In this document: positions 17,398 to 24,873 of the stretch, one piece after another
Position numbering within the stretch: position 1 is the stretch's first letter
How the letters are laid out: the number at the start of each line of letters is the position of its first letter
Origin: Winogradskyella sp.
GTDB taxonomy: Bacteria; Bacteroidota; Bacteroidia; Flavobacteriales; Flavobacteriaceae
Direction: 5' to 3'
Assembly (NCBI RefSeq): GCF_013213975.1
Contig: NZ_JABSST010000037.1
Span: 1 to 32,513 of the forward strand
Length of the DNA: 32,513 nt
The notes under the pieces: model-generated
Databases searched by the model: none
Seen by the model: only the letters and a program-made list of their open reading frames with translations
Told to the model about the DNA's origin: nothing
Position numbers and translations under genes: made by a program

Positions 17398-17793
17398 ATG
17401 AAACTTTCTTCCACTTCAATTATCATTAAAATTCATTTATTTATTTCGGTGATTATTGTTGTGCCTATTTCATTGATTTATGGATTCGATTTAGGGGATT
17501 TTTTAAAACTCCAACCTAATTCCATTGATGAATATAACTTTTATAAAGCCATTTCTGGCTTGTATTTAGGGTTCTCGGCATTATGGTTAATAGCACTATT
17601 TAAAAACAGCTATTTAAGCACTGCCTTACTAAGCAATTGTATTTTTATGTTTGGCCTTGCTGGAGGAAGAATTATGAGCATTGTATTTGATGGCAACCCT
17701 TCTAACGCTTATCTATATGGAACCATCGGCGAAGGTATCTTAGGTTTTTACGGGCTCTGGGTTTTAAATAGTAAATACATTAAAAATCTGTAA
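17398..17793 (+). CDS. DUF4345-like membrane protein
   Basis: A 131-residue integral membrane protein with about four hydrophobic helices (roughly 8–28, 48–68, 70–90 and 103–125). The pattern FYKAISGLYLGFSALWL followed by GLAGGRIMSIVFDGNP is what I recall for DUF4345 proteins. Function is unknown. It lies three bases after the lipocalin-like gene. Its stop codon TAA forms the first bases of the probable -7 element of dusB. Confidence 0.7.
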   Translation: MKLSSTSIIIKIHLFISVIIVVPISLIYGFDLGDFLKLQPNSIDEYNFYKAISGLYLGFSALWLIALFKNSYLSTALLSNCIFMFGLAGGRIMSIVFDGNPSNAYLYGTIGEGILGFYGLWVLNSKYIKNL

Positions 17794-17798
17794 TTTTG
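17791..17798 (+). promoter_or_regulatory. Putative -7 element of dusB, overlapping the upstream stop codon
   Basis: TAATTTTG followed by C fits TAnnTTTG exactly. The first three bases are the stop codon of the DUF4345 gene. Transcription would start around 17803–17805, about 12 bases before the TTG start of dusB. No -33 TTG is evident. Confidence 0.45.
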
Positions 17799-17815
17799 CT
17801 TCAAATTTTGTCGAC

Positions 17816-18808
17816 TTGGTTAAAATTGGAGATATAGAATTAGGTGAATTTCCGTTGCTTTTGGCGCCGATGGAGGATGTAAGTGATCCACCATTTAGAG
17901 CGTTATGTAAAGAGCAAGGGGCAGATGTAGTCTATACAGAATTTGTCTCTAGCGAGGGGCTAATCCGTAATGCTGCTAAAAGTGTCATGAAGCTTGATAT
18001 TTACGAAAAAGAGCGTCCAGTTGGGATTCAGATTTTTGGTGCCAATATGGAAAGTATGCTTCAGACCATTGATATTGTTGAAAAATCTAAGCCAGATATT
18101 ATTGATATCAATTTTGGTTGTCCTGTAAAAAAGGTAGTGTCTAAGGGCGCAGGTGCTGGTATTTTAAAAGATGTGTGTCTTATGGAAAAGCTTACTGCCG
18201 AAATGGTAAAACGCACCAATCTACCAGTTACTGTAAAGACACGCTTAGGATGGGACCATGATTCTATTAAGATTGTTGAGGTGGCAGAACGACTTCAAGA
18301 TGTTGGTATAAAATCTATTGCTATTCACGGCAGAACGAGAGCCCAAATGTATAAAGGCAATGCAGATTGGAAGCCTATTGCCGCGGTTAAGAATAATCCT
18401 AGAATGCAAATTCCTGTATTTGGTAATGGCGATGTTAATACTCCAGAACGTGCCGTAGAAATGCGTGACGATTATGGTTTAGATGGCGCTATGATTGGAA
18501 GAGCAACGATTGGAAACCCTTGGTTTTTTAAGCAAGTAAAACATTTCTTTAAAACAGGTGAGCACTTACCGCCTATATCTATGCCCGAGCGTGTTGAAGC
18601 GGCAAGGCGGCACTTACAGATGTCTATAGATTGGAAAGGGGAAAAGTTAGGCGTTTTTGAAACGAGACGGCATTACACGAATTATTTTAAGGGAATTCCA
18701 AACTTTAAAGAATATCGGATGAAAATGGTCACTAGTGATGATTCTAAAGATGTTTTTGAAACCTTTAACGAGGTCTTGGAAAAGTTTGCAGATTATCAGT
18801 TTGTTTAA
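17816..18808 (+). CDS. dusB: tRNA-dihydrouridine synthase (DusB type)
   Basis: A 330-residue FMN-dependent enzyme that reduces uridine to dihydrouridine in the D-loop of tRNAs. The TIM-barrel motifs are APMEDVSDPPFRALC (about 17–31), INFGCPVKKV (the Cys is the general acid), VTVKTRLGW, IAIHGRTRAQMYKG and VFGNGDVNTPERA, followed by DGAMIGRATIGNPWFF in the FMN phosphate-binding region. The start is TTG, chosen because the following VKIGDIELGEFPLLLAPMED matches the usual N-terminus and no ATG lies nearby. Convergent with the FtsX-like gene, with TTAA shared by both stops. Confidence 0.95.
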   Translation: MVKIGDIELGEFPLLLAPMEDVSDPPFRALCKEQGADVVYTEFVSSEGLIRNAAKSVMKLDIYEKERPVGIQIFGANMESMLQTIDIVEKSKPDIIDINFGCPVKKVVSKGAGAGILKDVCLMEKLTAEMVKRTNLPVTVKTRLGWDHDSIKIVEVAERLQDVGIKSIAIHGRTRAQMYKGNADWKPIAAVKNNPRMQIPVFGNGDVNTPERAVEMRDDYGLDGAMIGRATIGNPWFFKQVKHFFKTGEHLPPISMPERVEAARRHLQMSIDWKGEKLGVFETRRHYTNYFKGIPNFKEYRMKMVTSDDSKDVFETFNEVLEKFADYQFV

Positions 18809-20007
18809 GATTGTATCAAGCTTTTTGTTATGCGTTGCGAAGCAAGCCTAGATGCAACCACTCCCAAAACAATTATTGTCACTAAAACGATAATTACGTT
18901 AATAATATTTAAGCGTACAGGGTACGGTAAGTCTGGAGTTAACATTATTAAACTAAATTGTTGCTGCAAAAAAACTACGATAAGACCAAGACCAACACCA
19001 ATTATACCGCTGATTGTTGTTAATAGGCTTCCTTGAAAAAAGAAAATGGACTTAATATTTTTTGGTTCTGCTCCAAGATTATATAACGTATTGAGTGATT
19101 TTTTCTTATCTAAAATCATCATTATAATTGCCCCGACTACATTAAATAAAGCAATAATGATAACCAATGTAAAAATAAGGTAGACAGCAAGGTTTTCTGT
19201 ATTTAACATTTTAAACAACGCATCATTTAATTGTCCTCTGTTTTTTATGATTACTTTGTTGTTAAAGACCGAATTAATCTCTCCCCGAATATCATCTTCA
19301 TTTGCACTAGGATTTAGCTTTAATTCTATAGCGCTAATTTGATTTTCGTTGTAGTTTAATAATCGTCTAGCTAGACCGATATCAGAAAAAACAAATTCAG
19401 AATTTAGCTCTTCATTAATATCAAATAAGCCCACGTTGTTTACATAAGTGGAATTATACAAACTCTTAATTGCACTCGCCTGCCCAACCCCTGGTTTTGG
19501 CACATAAAGCGCTAGAGCTTTTCTGTAATCCAGAATTCCAAAAGAAAGATTATTCGAAATTCCCCAACCTGAAACAACATCATTAGATTCTGGCGAAATC
19601 CAAGATCCAGATGTCACCATTAAGTCAACATTAGTTACATCTAAAAAGCTTGAATCAACCCCCTTTAACGTTGCTAATAGATTTTTATTTTCTGATTTAA
19701 TAATAACACGTTCTTCTATAACTTCAGAAAAGAATGCAATACCTTTAATTTTATTTAATTTAAGTTTTTCATCATCTGTAAAGAGCATGGATTTTCCCTT
19801 CATGGGTAGAAGCGTTAGATCTGGATCTACGAAAGACGAGAATTGAAGACTGTAATTTTTTAATCCAGCAAAAACAGAAAGTACTATAAATAATGCGGCT
19901 GCAGCGACGATAACACCAACGGAAGCAATTCTTGTCATTATATTAATAGCATTATTACTGCTTTTAGAAAGCAAATAGCGTTTTGCTATATATAATGAAA
20001 AATTCAC
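18805..20007 (-). CDS. FtsX/LolE-type ABC transporter permease
   Basis: A 400-residue inner-membrane permease of the MacB/LolCE/FtsX family. The N-terminal IAKRYLLSKSSNNAINIMT and TM1 (about 25–50) match the LolC/E start. A large periplasmic domain (about 50–270) follows, then three C-terminal helices (about 275–300, 325–350 and 365–390). It probably works with an ATPase encoded elsewhere, perhaps in lipoprotein release; that role is inferred from the family. The start is GTG, immediately after the rbfA TAG, so translation is likely coupled. Stop overlaps that of dusB by four bases. Confidence 0.88.
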   Translation of the reverse strand: MNFSLYIAKRYLLSKSSNNAINIMTRIASVGVIVAAAALFIVLSVFAGLKNYSLQFSSFVDPDLTLLPMKGKSMLFTDDEKLKLNKIKGIAFFSEVIEERVIIKSENKNLLATLKGVDSSFLDVTNVDLMVTSGSWISPESNDVVSGWGISNNLSFGILDYRKALALYVPKPGVGQASAIKSLYNSTYVNNVGLFDINEELNSEFVFSDIGLARRLLNYNENQISAIELKLNPSANEDDIRGEINSVFNNKVIIKNRGQLNDALFKMLNTENLAVYLIFTLVIIIALFNVVGAIIMMILDKKKSLNTLYNLGAEPKNIKSIFFFQGSLLTTISGIIGVGLGLIVVFLQQQFSLIMLTPDLPYPVRLNIINVIIVLVTIIVLGVVASRLASQRITKSLIQS

Positions 20008-20400
20008 CTAAGATTTTTTGCGCTTACTCAATAGATCCGGATTGTCTAAAGGATTATCCTTGCCCTTTAAAGAACGCTCAATACCATCTATATATTCTAA
20101 AGAATCATCAATAAAGAAATCTAAGTGAGGCATGCGTCTTAATTGATGACGTGTGCGCTGCGATAGTTCATGTCTTATTAAGGGGGTATTTGACTTAATA
20201 CCTTCTAATAATTCATTTGCCTTATCATTAGGGAAGATGCTTAGGTAAACTTTAGCAATAGACAAATCTACGGTTACGGAAACTTTAGATACTGAAATAA
20301 TAACACCTCTTAGGCCACCTTCTGAGGCAGCTCTTTGTAAAACATCTGCTACATCTTGTTGAATAATACCCGCTATTTTCTTTTGTCTATTACTTTCCAT
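20008..20400 (-). CDS. rbfA: Ribosome-binding factor A
   Basis: A 130-residue KH-like protein that binds the 30S subunit and assists 16S rRNA 5'-end maturation. The N-terminus ESNRQKKIAGIIQQDVADVL, the central VSVTVDLSIAKVYLSIFP and RRMPHLDFFIDDSLEY are typical. I chose the ATG at 20398–20400. A start six codons upstream (20418) is in frame, but it would place the promoter element TACTTTTG (20405–20412) inside the gene. With the chosen start the transcript would begin at or very near the start codon. The permease gene follows with no gap. Confidence 0.92.
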   Translation of the reverse strand: MESNRQKKIAGIIQQDVADVLQRAASEGGLRGVIISVSKVSVTVDLSIAKVYLSIFPNDKANELLEGIKSNTPLIRHELSQRTRHQLRRMPHLDFFIDDSLEYIDGIERSLKGKDNPLDNPDLLSKRKKS

Positions 20401-20404
20401 AAGA

Positions 20405-20412
20405 CAAAAGTA
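20405..20412 (-). promoter_or_regulatory. Putative -7 element of rbfA
   Basis: The minus strand reads TACTTTTG, an exact TAnnTTTG match ending four bases before the A of the rbfA ATG. By the usual spacing the transcript would start at about 20399–20401, giving a leaderless or nearly leaderless mRNA. No -33 TTG is visible. Confidence 0.45.
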
Positions 20413-20507
20413 GAGCATATTTAAAGATTATGGTATTTTAAATAACAAAAATCATACTTTACTATTTGTATAATTCCGTTATTTGGATAATTATTTTAAT
20501 CTTAAGA

Positions 20508-20912
20508 ATGAAAAAGATAGAACACATAGGTATTGCAGTAAAGAATCTTAATAAGTCTAACGACCTTTTTAAAGCTCTGTTTGGTGAATCCCATTATAAA
20601 ATTGAAGATGTTGAGAGTGAAGGTGTAAAAACATCCTTCTTTAAATGTGGACCAAACAAGATAGAGTTATTACAAGCCACCACAGAAGATAGTCCTATCG
20701 CAAAATTTATAGAGAAAAAGGGGGAGGGTATTCACCATATAGCTTTTGCGGTCGAAAACATTAAAGAAGAAATTTCGCGTCTCCAAGGCGAAGGATTTAC
20801 AATGATACATGAGGTTGCTAAAAGAGGAGCTGATAATAAGCTTATTGCCTTTTTACACCCCAAATCAACAAATGGCGTATTGATCGAATTATGCCAAGAC
20901 ATTAGAGATTAA
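20508..20912 (+). CDS. mce: Methylmalonyl-CoA epimerase-like VOC protein
   Basis: A 134-residue vicinal-oxygen-chelate enzyme that interconverts (2R)- and (2S)-methylmalonyl-CoA, linking propionyl-CoA and succinyl-CoA metabolism. The two beta-alpha-beta-beta-beta halves show the metal ligands: His in IEHIGIAV, Gln in KIELLQ, His in EGIHHIAFAVEN and Glu in GVLIELCQ. This His-Gln-His-Glu set is that of the epimerase. I chose the ATG at 20508 (MKKIEHIG). The open frame reaches another ATG at 20466, but those 14 residues are not family-like. The adjacent genes are not part of the pathway. Confidence 0.88.
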   Translation: MKKIEHIGIAVKNLNKSNDLFKALFGESHYKIEDVESEGVKTSFFKCGPNKIELLQATTEDSPIAKFIEKKGEGIHHIAFAVENIKEEISRLQGEGFTMIHEVAKRGADNKLIAFLHPKSTNGVLIELCQDIRD

Positions 20913-20917
20913 AATTC

Positions 20918-20948
20918 TTGTAGAGTTTTAAAATATATAGTAATATTG
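20918..20948 (+). promoter_or_regulatory. Putative promoter of the tRNA gene
   Basis: TTG at 20918–20920 and TAATATTG (20941–20948, then CAC) are 20 bases apart, a good fit to the Bacteroidota TTG…TAnnTTTG arrangement with one mismatch. The tRNA begins 39 bases further on. Confidence 0.45.
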
Positions 20949-20987
20949 CACACTCTTCTAAAATGAAGACATTAACAAAAACCAATA

Positions 20988-21061
20988 GGTCCTATAACTC
21001 AGTTGGTTAGAGTATCTGACTCATAATCAGAAAGTCCCTGGTTCGAGCCCAGGTGGGACCA
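20988..21061 (+). tRNA. tRNA with CAT anticodon (tRNA-Met, or tRNA-Ile2)
   Basis: A full cloverleaf can be drawn. The acceptor stem pairs GGTCCTA with TGGGACC (one T·G pair), with discriminator A 21061. The D arm is ACTC/GAGT. The anticodon stem TCTGA/TCAGA encloses loop CTCATAA with CAT at 21022–21024. The T arm is CCTGG/CCAGG with loop TTCGAGC. CCA is not encoded. The acceptor stem is fully paired at its first base pair, so it is not an initiator. Elongator methionine and lysidine-modified isoleucine tRNAs both carry CAT; I cannot separate them with certainty. Confidence 0.95.
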
Positions 21062-21076
21062 CAACGAATTAATTGT

Positions 21077-21116
21077 AAAGCGTTGGCAACCATTAGATTG
21101 CCCAACGCTTTTTTAT
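21077..21116 (+). terminator. Rho-independent terminator after the tRNA
   Basis: AAAGCGTTGG (21077–21086) pairs perfectly with CCAACGCTTT (21102–21111). The stem extends by CAA/TTG past one bulged C. A run of T follows (21109–21114). It lies 16 bases after the tRNA and is a strong plus-strand terminator. Confidence 0.9.
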
Positions 21117-21119
21117 TTA

Positions 21120-21557
21120 GCTAAAGTATACGCTAAAACTTTTTTCGATAGCCTTATTATTATTGACATCCAAGAGATTAGCTTTTTATTAGAATTATAA
21201 ATTTTATGAAGCTGTGAGATAATACTGTATTAATGGTTTTGCATTACAATATTTAGTGTCACTTTGTCTAATAAGCTTTCAAAGGTTTCCGTTTTCGGTA
21301 ATTGATGATTTTATTACATTTGATTCTGTATATTTTTAAAGTAGCCCCACAGAAGTTTTAGTTGATGAAGAAATATAAAAGAGTTATACCAAGGCTTACA
21401 GATTTGGATCCATCAGATGTTTCGAAAATCTTTTCATTTCTGAAATCTCTTTTTGAAGTTAAATTCCTTTTGTATTTACCAATATTATCTCTAAAATGGT
21501 AAAACTTCTTAAAAGGTCTACTGATTTTATTTTAGCATTCACAAATACAATAAGCAT
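21120..21557. other. Non-coding or degenerate stretch between tRNA terminator and nagP
   Basis: About 440 bases without a credible gene. A 46-codon open frame starts at 21365 on the plus strand, but its composition is poor and no family is suggested. The minus strand has short open pieces broken by stops. It could be the remains of a gene or a long 3' untranslated region of the leftward transporter. No hairpin with a T-run is evident just beyond the transporter stop. Confidence 0.5.
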
Positions 21558-22880
21558 TTAACTTTTCTTAAGTCCTACCTTATGGCCGTAAAAAGCATAG
21601 AATAGAATAATGGTGTAACATGGTAATAAAATCCAATATCCATGGGATGCTGCTTCAGCCATTGCTGATACTTCTTGAACACCAATTGCAATGAGTTGTT
21701 CCTTCCTGTTATCAACTAATACTCCGTAAAGTGGTGGTAGTATAGCACCACCTGAAATTGCCATAATTAGTAACGCTGAAGCGGTCTTTGTAAATTTGCC
21801 AAGACCAGTTAAAGCTAATGGCCAAATTGCTGGCCAAACCAAAGCATTAGCTATACCCAATGCAGCTACAAAAAGTACAGATGTAAAACCGTTGGTAAAA
21901 AGAATACAAAAGGAAAAAATAATCCCTAACAACGCACTGGCTTTTAATGCTAATGCTTGACTCATGTATTTTGGAATTAAAAACACACCAAGGGCATATG
22001 TTCCTACCATAGCCATTAATGTAAATAATGTGAAAAATTTAGCTTGTTCTACAGGAATATCTAAAGAAATTCCATACGAAATTATAGTATCTCCAGCTAT
22101 AACTTCAACTCCTACATAAACAAATAGAGCCAAAACACCTAACCATAAATGAGGGAATTGAAATATACTAGTTTTAGATTTTCCTCCACCAACTGATTCT
22201 TCTATAGGCGCTGCTTCTACATGAGGTAAAGGAGCTTTTCTTATGAGTATGCCCAATAAAAATAGAACTATAGCCATAACAATATATGGTGTCACAACAC
22301 TATCTGCCAAGGTATTTAATATATTCGCCTTTTCAGCAACACCAACAACACTTAGCTTTTCTTTCATACTATCAATGCCAGACAATAAAATTGCTCCAAA
22401 AATAACCGAACCAAGACCTCCAGCTATTTTGTTAGCAATTCCCATGATGGCAATTCTCTTTGCGGCACTTTCAATAGGCCCCAATATAGTAATGTATGGA
22501 TTAGATGCGGTTTGTAGCAATGTCATTCCTGCTCCTTGAATAAATATACCAACTAAAAATACCCAATAGGTTCTAGCATTAGCTGCTGGTATGAATATAA
22601 GAGCTCCTATAGCCATAATTATTAAACCTAATGACATCCCTTTTCTAAAACCTATTTTATTTATAATATAAGAGGCTGGTAATGCCATTGCAACAAATGA
22701 AATATATGAAGCTGATGCAACAAGATAAGATTGTGCATCTGTTAGTTCATTAATAGTCTTCATAAAAGGTATTAAAGCTCCATTAATCCATGTTACAAAA
22801 CCAAAAATAAAAAATAAGCCAGCTATAATCGTAATTGGAACTATAGTTGAATTCTTGGGTTGGTTAGTAGATTGTTTCAT
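21558..22880 (-). CDS. nagP: Sugar MFS transporter, probable N-acetylglucosamine permease (NagP/FucP type)
   Basis: A 440-residue inner-membrane protein with 12 hydrophobic segments of the FHS (FucP-like) branch of the major facilitator superfamily. FFIFGFVTWINGALIPFMK (about 20–38), GIFIQGAGMTLLQTASNPYI and NALVWPAIWPLALTGLGKFT are FHS/NagP-like. The GlcNAc assignment comes from the family pattern and from context: a NagB fusion and a GH20 hexosaminidase lie on the other side of the two-component genes. The gene starts 17 bases after the response-regulator stop, so kinase, regulator and transporter probably form one leftward transcript. Glucose or fucose transport remains possible. Confidence 0.85.
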   Translation of the reverse strand: MKQSTNQPKNSTIVPITIIAGLFFIFGFVTWINGALIPFMKTINELTDAQSYLVASASYISFVAMALPASYIINKIGFRKGMSLGLIIMAIGALIFIPAANARTYWVFLVGIFIQGAGMTLLQTASNPYITILGPIESAAKRIAIMGIANKIAGGLGSVIFGAILLSGIDSMKEKLSVVGVAEKANILNTLADSVVTPYIVMAIVLFLLGILIRKAPLPHVEAAPIEESVGGGKSKTSIFQFPHLWLGVLALFVYVGVEVIAGDTIISYGISLDIPVEQAKFFTLFTLMAMVGTYALGVFLIPKYMSQALALKASALLGIIFSFCILFTNGFTSVLFVAALGIANALVWPAIWPLALTGLGKFTKTASALLIMAISGGAILPPLYGVLVDNRKEQLIAIGVQEVSAMAEAASHGYWILLPCYTIILFYAFYGHKVGLKKS

Positions 22881-22897
22881 TTTTCTGTTTGGGTTAC

Positions 22898-23614
22898 TTA
22901 ATCATTTTTTCCAATATTGAAAATTCGATCTTTTGTTTTTTTTAGGTAATTTCTACCTATAGGGATTTTCTTATTTGATATTTCAATGGTATTGCCTTCT
23001 AAGGCTACAATTTTATTTATAGAAATCGTATAAGATCGATGCACTCGCATAAAACTTGATTGGGGTAATTCTTCAGTAATAGCAGTAAGTGATTTGTGCA
23101 CTACATAATCCCCTATAGTGGCAATAACTTTTATATAATCTTTTAAGCTTTCTATATAAAGAATATCATTAAGGTTTACTTTAACAAGTTTCTTATTGAC
23201 TTTTAAAAATATATGAGGTTCTTGTTGTAATGAGGAATCACCCCCAACATTATTAATATACACTTGTTGATATACTTTATTCATTGTTTTTAAAAACCTA
23301 TTAAATGGAATAGGCTTAACTAAATAATCTAATATATTTAGTTCAAAACTCTTTACAGCATACTCTCTATATGCCGTGGTGATAACTATTAATGGCTTAT
23401 TGCTAAGGTTTTCTATAAAAGAAAAGCCTGTTATCTGAGGCATATTTATATCTAAAAATATAACATCTATCTTTTCCTGTTCTAAAATAGGATAGGCTTT
23501 TAAAGGGTTATTAAAAGTGGCAACAACTTCTACATGATCAAAGTTTTTTAAATGATCTTCTATCACTCCTATAGCTAGCTGCTCATCGTCAATTATTACA
23601 CATTTAATTTTCAT
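22898..23614 (-). CDS. LytTR-family response regulator
   Basis: A 238-residue DNA-binding regulator. The receiver domain (about 1–120) has acidic residues Asp 9/Asp 10, phospho-acceptor Asp 55 in IFLDINMPQ, and the Lys of LVKPIPFNRF. The C-terminal LytTR domain (about 135–235) shows LNDILYIESLKDYIKV, FMRVHRSYTISINKI and IPIGRNYLKK, typical of the fold that binds direct repeats. Its ATG overlaps the last base of the kinase stop (TGATG), so the pair is translationally coupled. Linked downstream to the NagP-like transporter, which it may control along with the divergent SusCD operon (inference). Confidence 0.93.
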   Translation of the reverse strand: MKIKCVIIDDEQLAIGVIEDHLKNFDHVEVVATFNNPLKAYPILEQEKIDVIFLDINMPQITGFSFIENLSNKPLIVITTAYREYAVKSFELNILDYLVKPIPFNRFLKTMNKVYQQVYINNVGGDSSLQQEPHIFLKVNKKLVKVNLNDILYIESLKDYIKVIATIGDYVVHKSLTAITEELPQSSFMRVHRSYTISINKIVALEGNTIEISNKKIPIGRNYLKKTKDRIFNIGKND

Positions 23615-24468
23615 CAGATAGGGATTTTTAAAAATAAAATATAATTGCTGTCTTCTATTTTTGATTCCATTTTATAATTATTTAAAAACAATAAATTTAA
23701 CCTTCGTTTAGCATTGTTTAAACCTATTCCTTGTTTACCATCTTTATTGGCATTTGGATTAAAATTATTTTTAAGAATAAACTCTAAATATTTGTTCTCA
23801 ATAACCCTAAAGCTTATATTAATAAATATATGATCATTTTCTTTTAATCCATGTTTAAAACAGTTTTCTACAAAGGAAAGGAATAGTAATGGAGGCACTT
23901 GAATATCTTCAATTTCCCCGGTAATATTCATTTCTGAATTAATGCGATCATTAAATCGCATTTTCTCAATGTCGATATAGTTATCTATATGCTTTATTTC
24001 CTGTAACAAGCTTACTTTGGGACTATTGACATCATATAAAACATATTGCATCATGTCAGATAACTTCAAAATTACTCTAGGAGCATCATCAGATTTTTTT
24101 ATTGCTAATGCATATAAATTATTTAGGGTATTGAAAAAGAAATGTGGTTGTATTTGAGACTTTAAGAAATTTAACTCCGTTCTTAACTGAGTCTCTCTTA
24201 ATTGCTCTGAGCGTTTCCTTTCTAGTATCCATTCAGCCGTAAGTTTAATAGCAGTAACTAACGCAACATCATATACCCCAATTAAAAAAACGACTAAAAT
24301 ATGATTAAAGGAGTATGCTTTTTGCGGTTTATCAGACTCTGGCCAGACATTTTCGTTTATAAATAAATAAATAAGCTCCGTTCTAACAACATAAAAAATT
24401 CCAATAGAAATAAGAAAGTAAATGATGTACTTAATATATTTTTTATTTAAAATATATTTCGGATACAA
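23614..24468 (-). CDS. LytS/YehU-like sensor histidine kinase
   Basis: A membrane sensor kinase, partner of the LytTR regulator. From the first canonical start (TTG, 24466–24468) it has 284 residues. There are two visible membrane helices (about 14–32 and 50–72). The dimerisation/phosphorylation domain is LKSQIQPHFFFNTLNNLYAL (the His in QPHFFFN is the phosphorylated residue). The ATPase part has N-box FVENCFKHGL and G-box GIGLNNAKRR. The frame stays open for 66 more codons upstream (to 24666) with clear membrane-protein homology, but without any ATG, GTG or TTG. The real protein is therefore probably about 345 residues with an unusual or mutated start. Confidence 0.9.
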   Translation of the reverse strand: MYPKYILNKKYIKYIIYFLISIGIFYVVRTELIYLFINENVWPESDKPQKAYSFNHILVVFLIGVYDVALVTAIKLTAEWILERKRSEQLRETQLRTELNFLKSQIQPHFFFNTLNNLYALAIKKSDDAPRVILKLSDMMQYVLYDVNSPKVSLLQEIKHIDNYIDIEKMRFNDRINSEMNITGEIEDIQVPPLLFLSFVENCFKHGLKENDHIFINISFRVIENKYLEFILKNNFNPNANKDGKQGIGLNNAKRRLNLLFLNNYKMESKIEDSNYILFLKIPI

Positions 24469-24666
24469 AAAGTAAATATTAACATAGATTAATATAATGC
24501 TCGTAGATACCGTAACGATATTAGATTTAAAAGAATACCAGTAATCTTCGTAATAACTTCCCCAACGTATTACGTTAAGTACAAACCAACTTCCCCAAAA
24601 AATAATATGGTATCTGATTGGGATAGTTGTGCCTATTTTACTTTTAAATATAGAAGTCGCTATTGT
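24469..24666 (-). other. Open 5' extension of the sensor kinase frame without a canonical start
   Basis: In frame with the kinase and with no stop between TAA at 24667–24669 and the TTG at 24468. It encodes TTIPIRYHIIFWGSWFVLNV, then RWGSYYEDYWYSFKSNI and a further hydrophobic helix. This order resembles the N-termini of flavobacterial LytS-like kinases as I recall them. The codons include ATA at 24663, 24651 and 24636 and ATT at 24606, but no ATG, GTG, TTG or CTG. Either a rare start codon is used, or the original start was mutated. Confidence 0.75.
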
Positions 24667-24719
24667 TTAGTGATTTATTAGTTAATAAAGGACAATTTTA
24701 TGAATATATTAATTAAACT

Positions 24720-24747
24720 ACAATTAAATTGACAATTGTTTAATTGT
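24720..24747. promoter_or_regulatory. Inverted repeat in the kinase/susC divergent control region
   Basis: ACAATTAAA (24720–24728) and TTTAATTGT (24739–24747) are perfect reverse complements separated by 10 bases. A second, nested palindrome, ACAATT–4–AATTGT, spans 24732–24747. It lies in the 200-base gap between the leftward kinase frame and rightward susC. It may be an operator; which regulator binds is unknown. Confidence 0.45.
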
Positions 24748-24873
24748 TAAAAATCGTTAATCGATAGTTTTACGTTGTTTGGTTGTAAACTCCTGTTGTT
24801 TATATATTTTTTTTCTGGATTATTTTACTAATAGATACTTTGGAGCAAATTAAAAGACTAAACAACTAATATT

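Noticed and set aside
21365-21505. 46-codon plus-strand frame between tRNA and nagP
   Set aside because: No recognisable motif, no promoter, and short enough to occur by chance in A/T-rich DNA.
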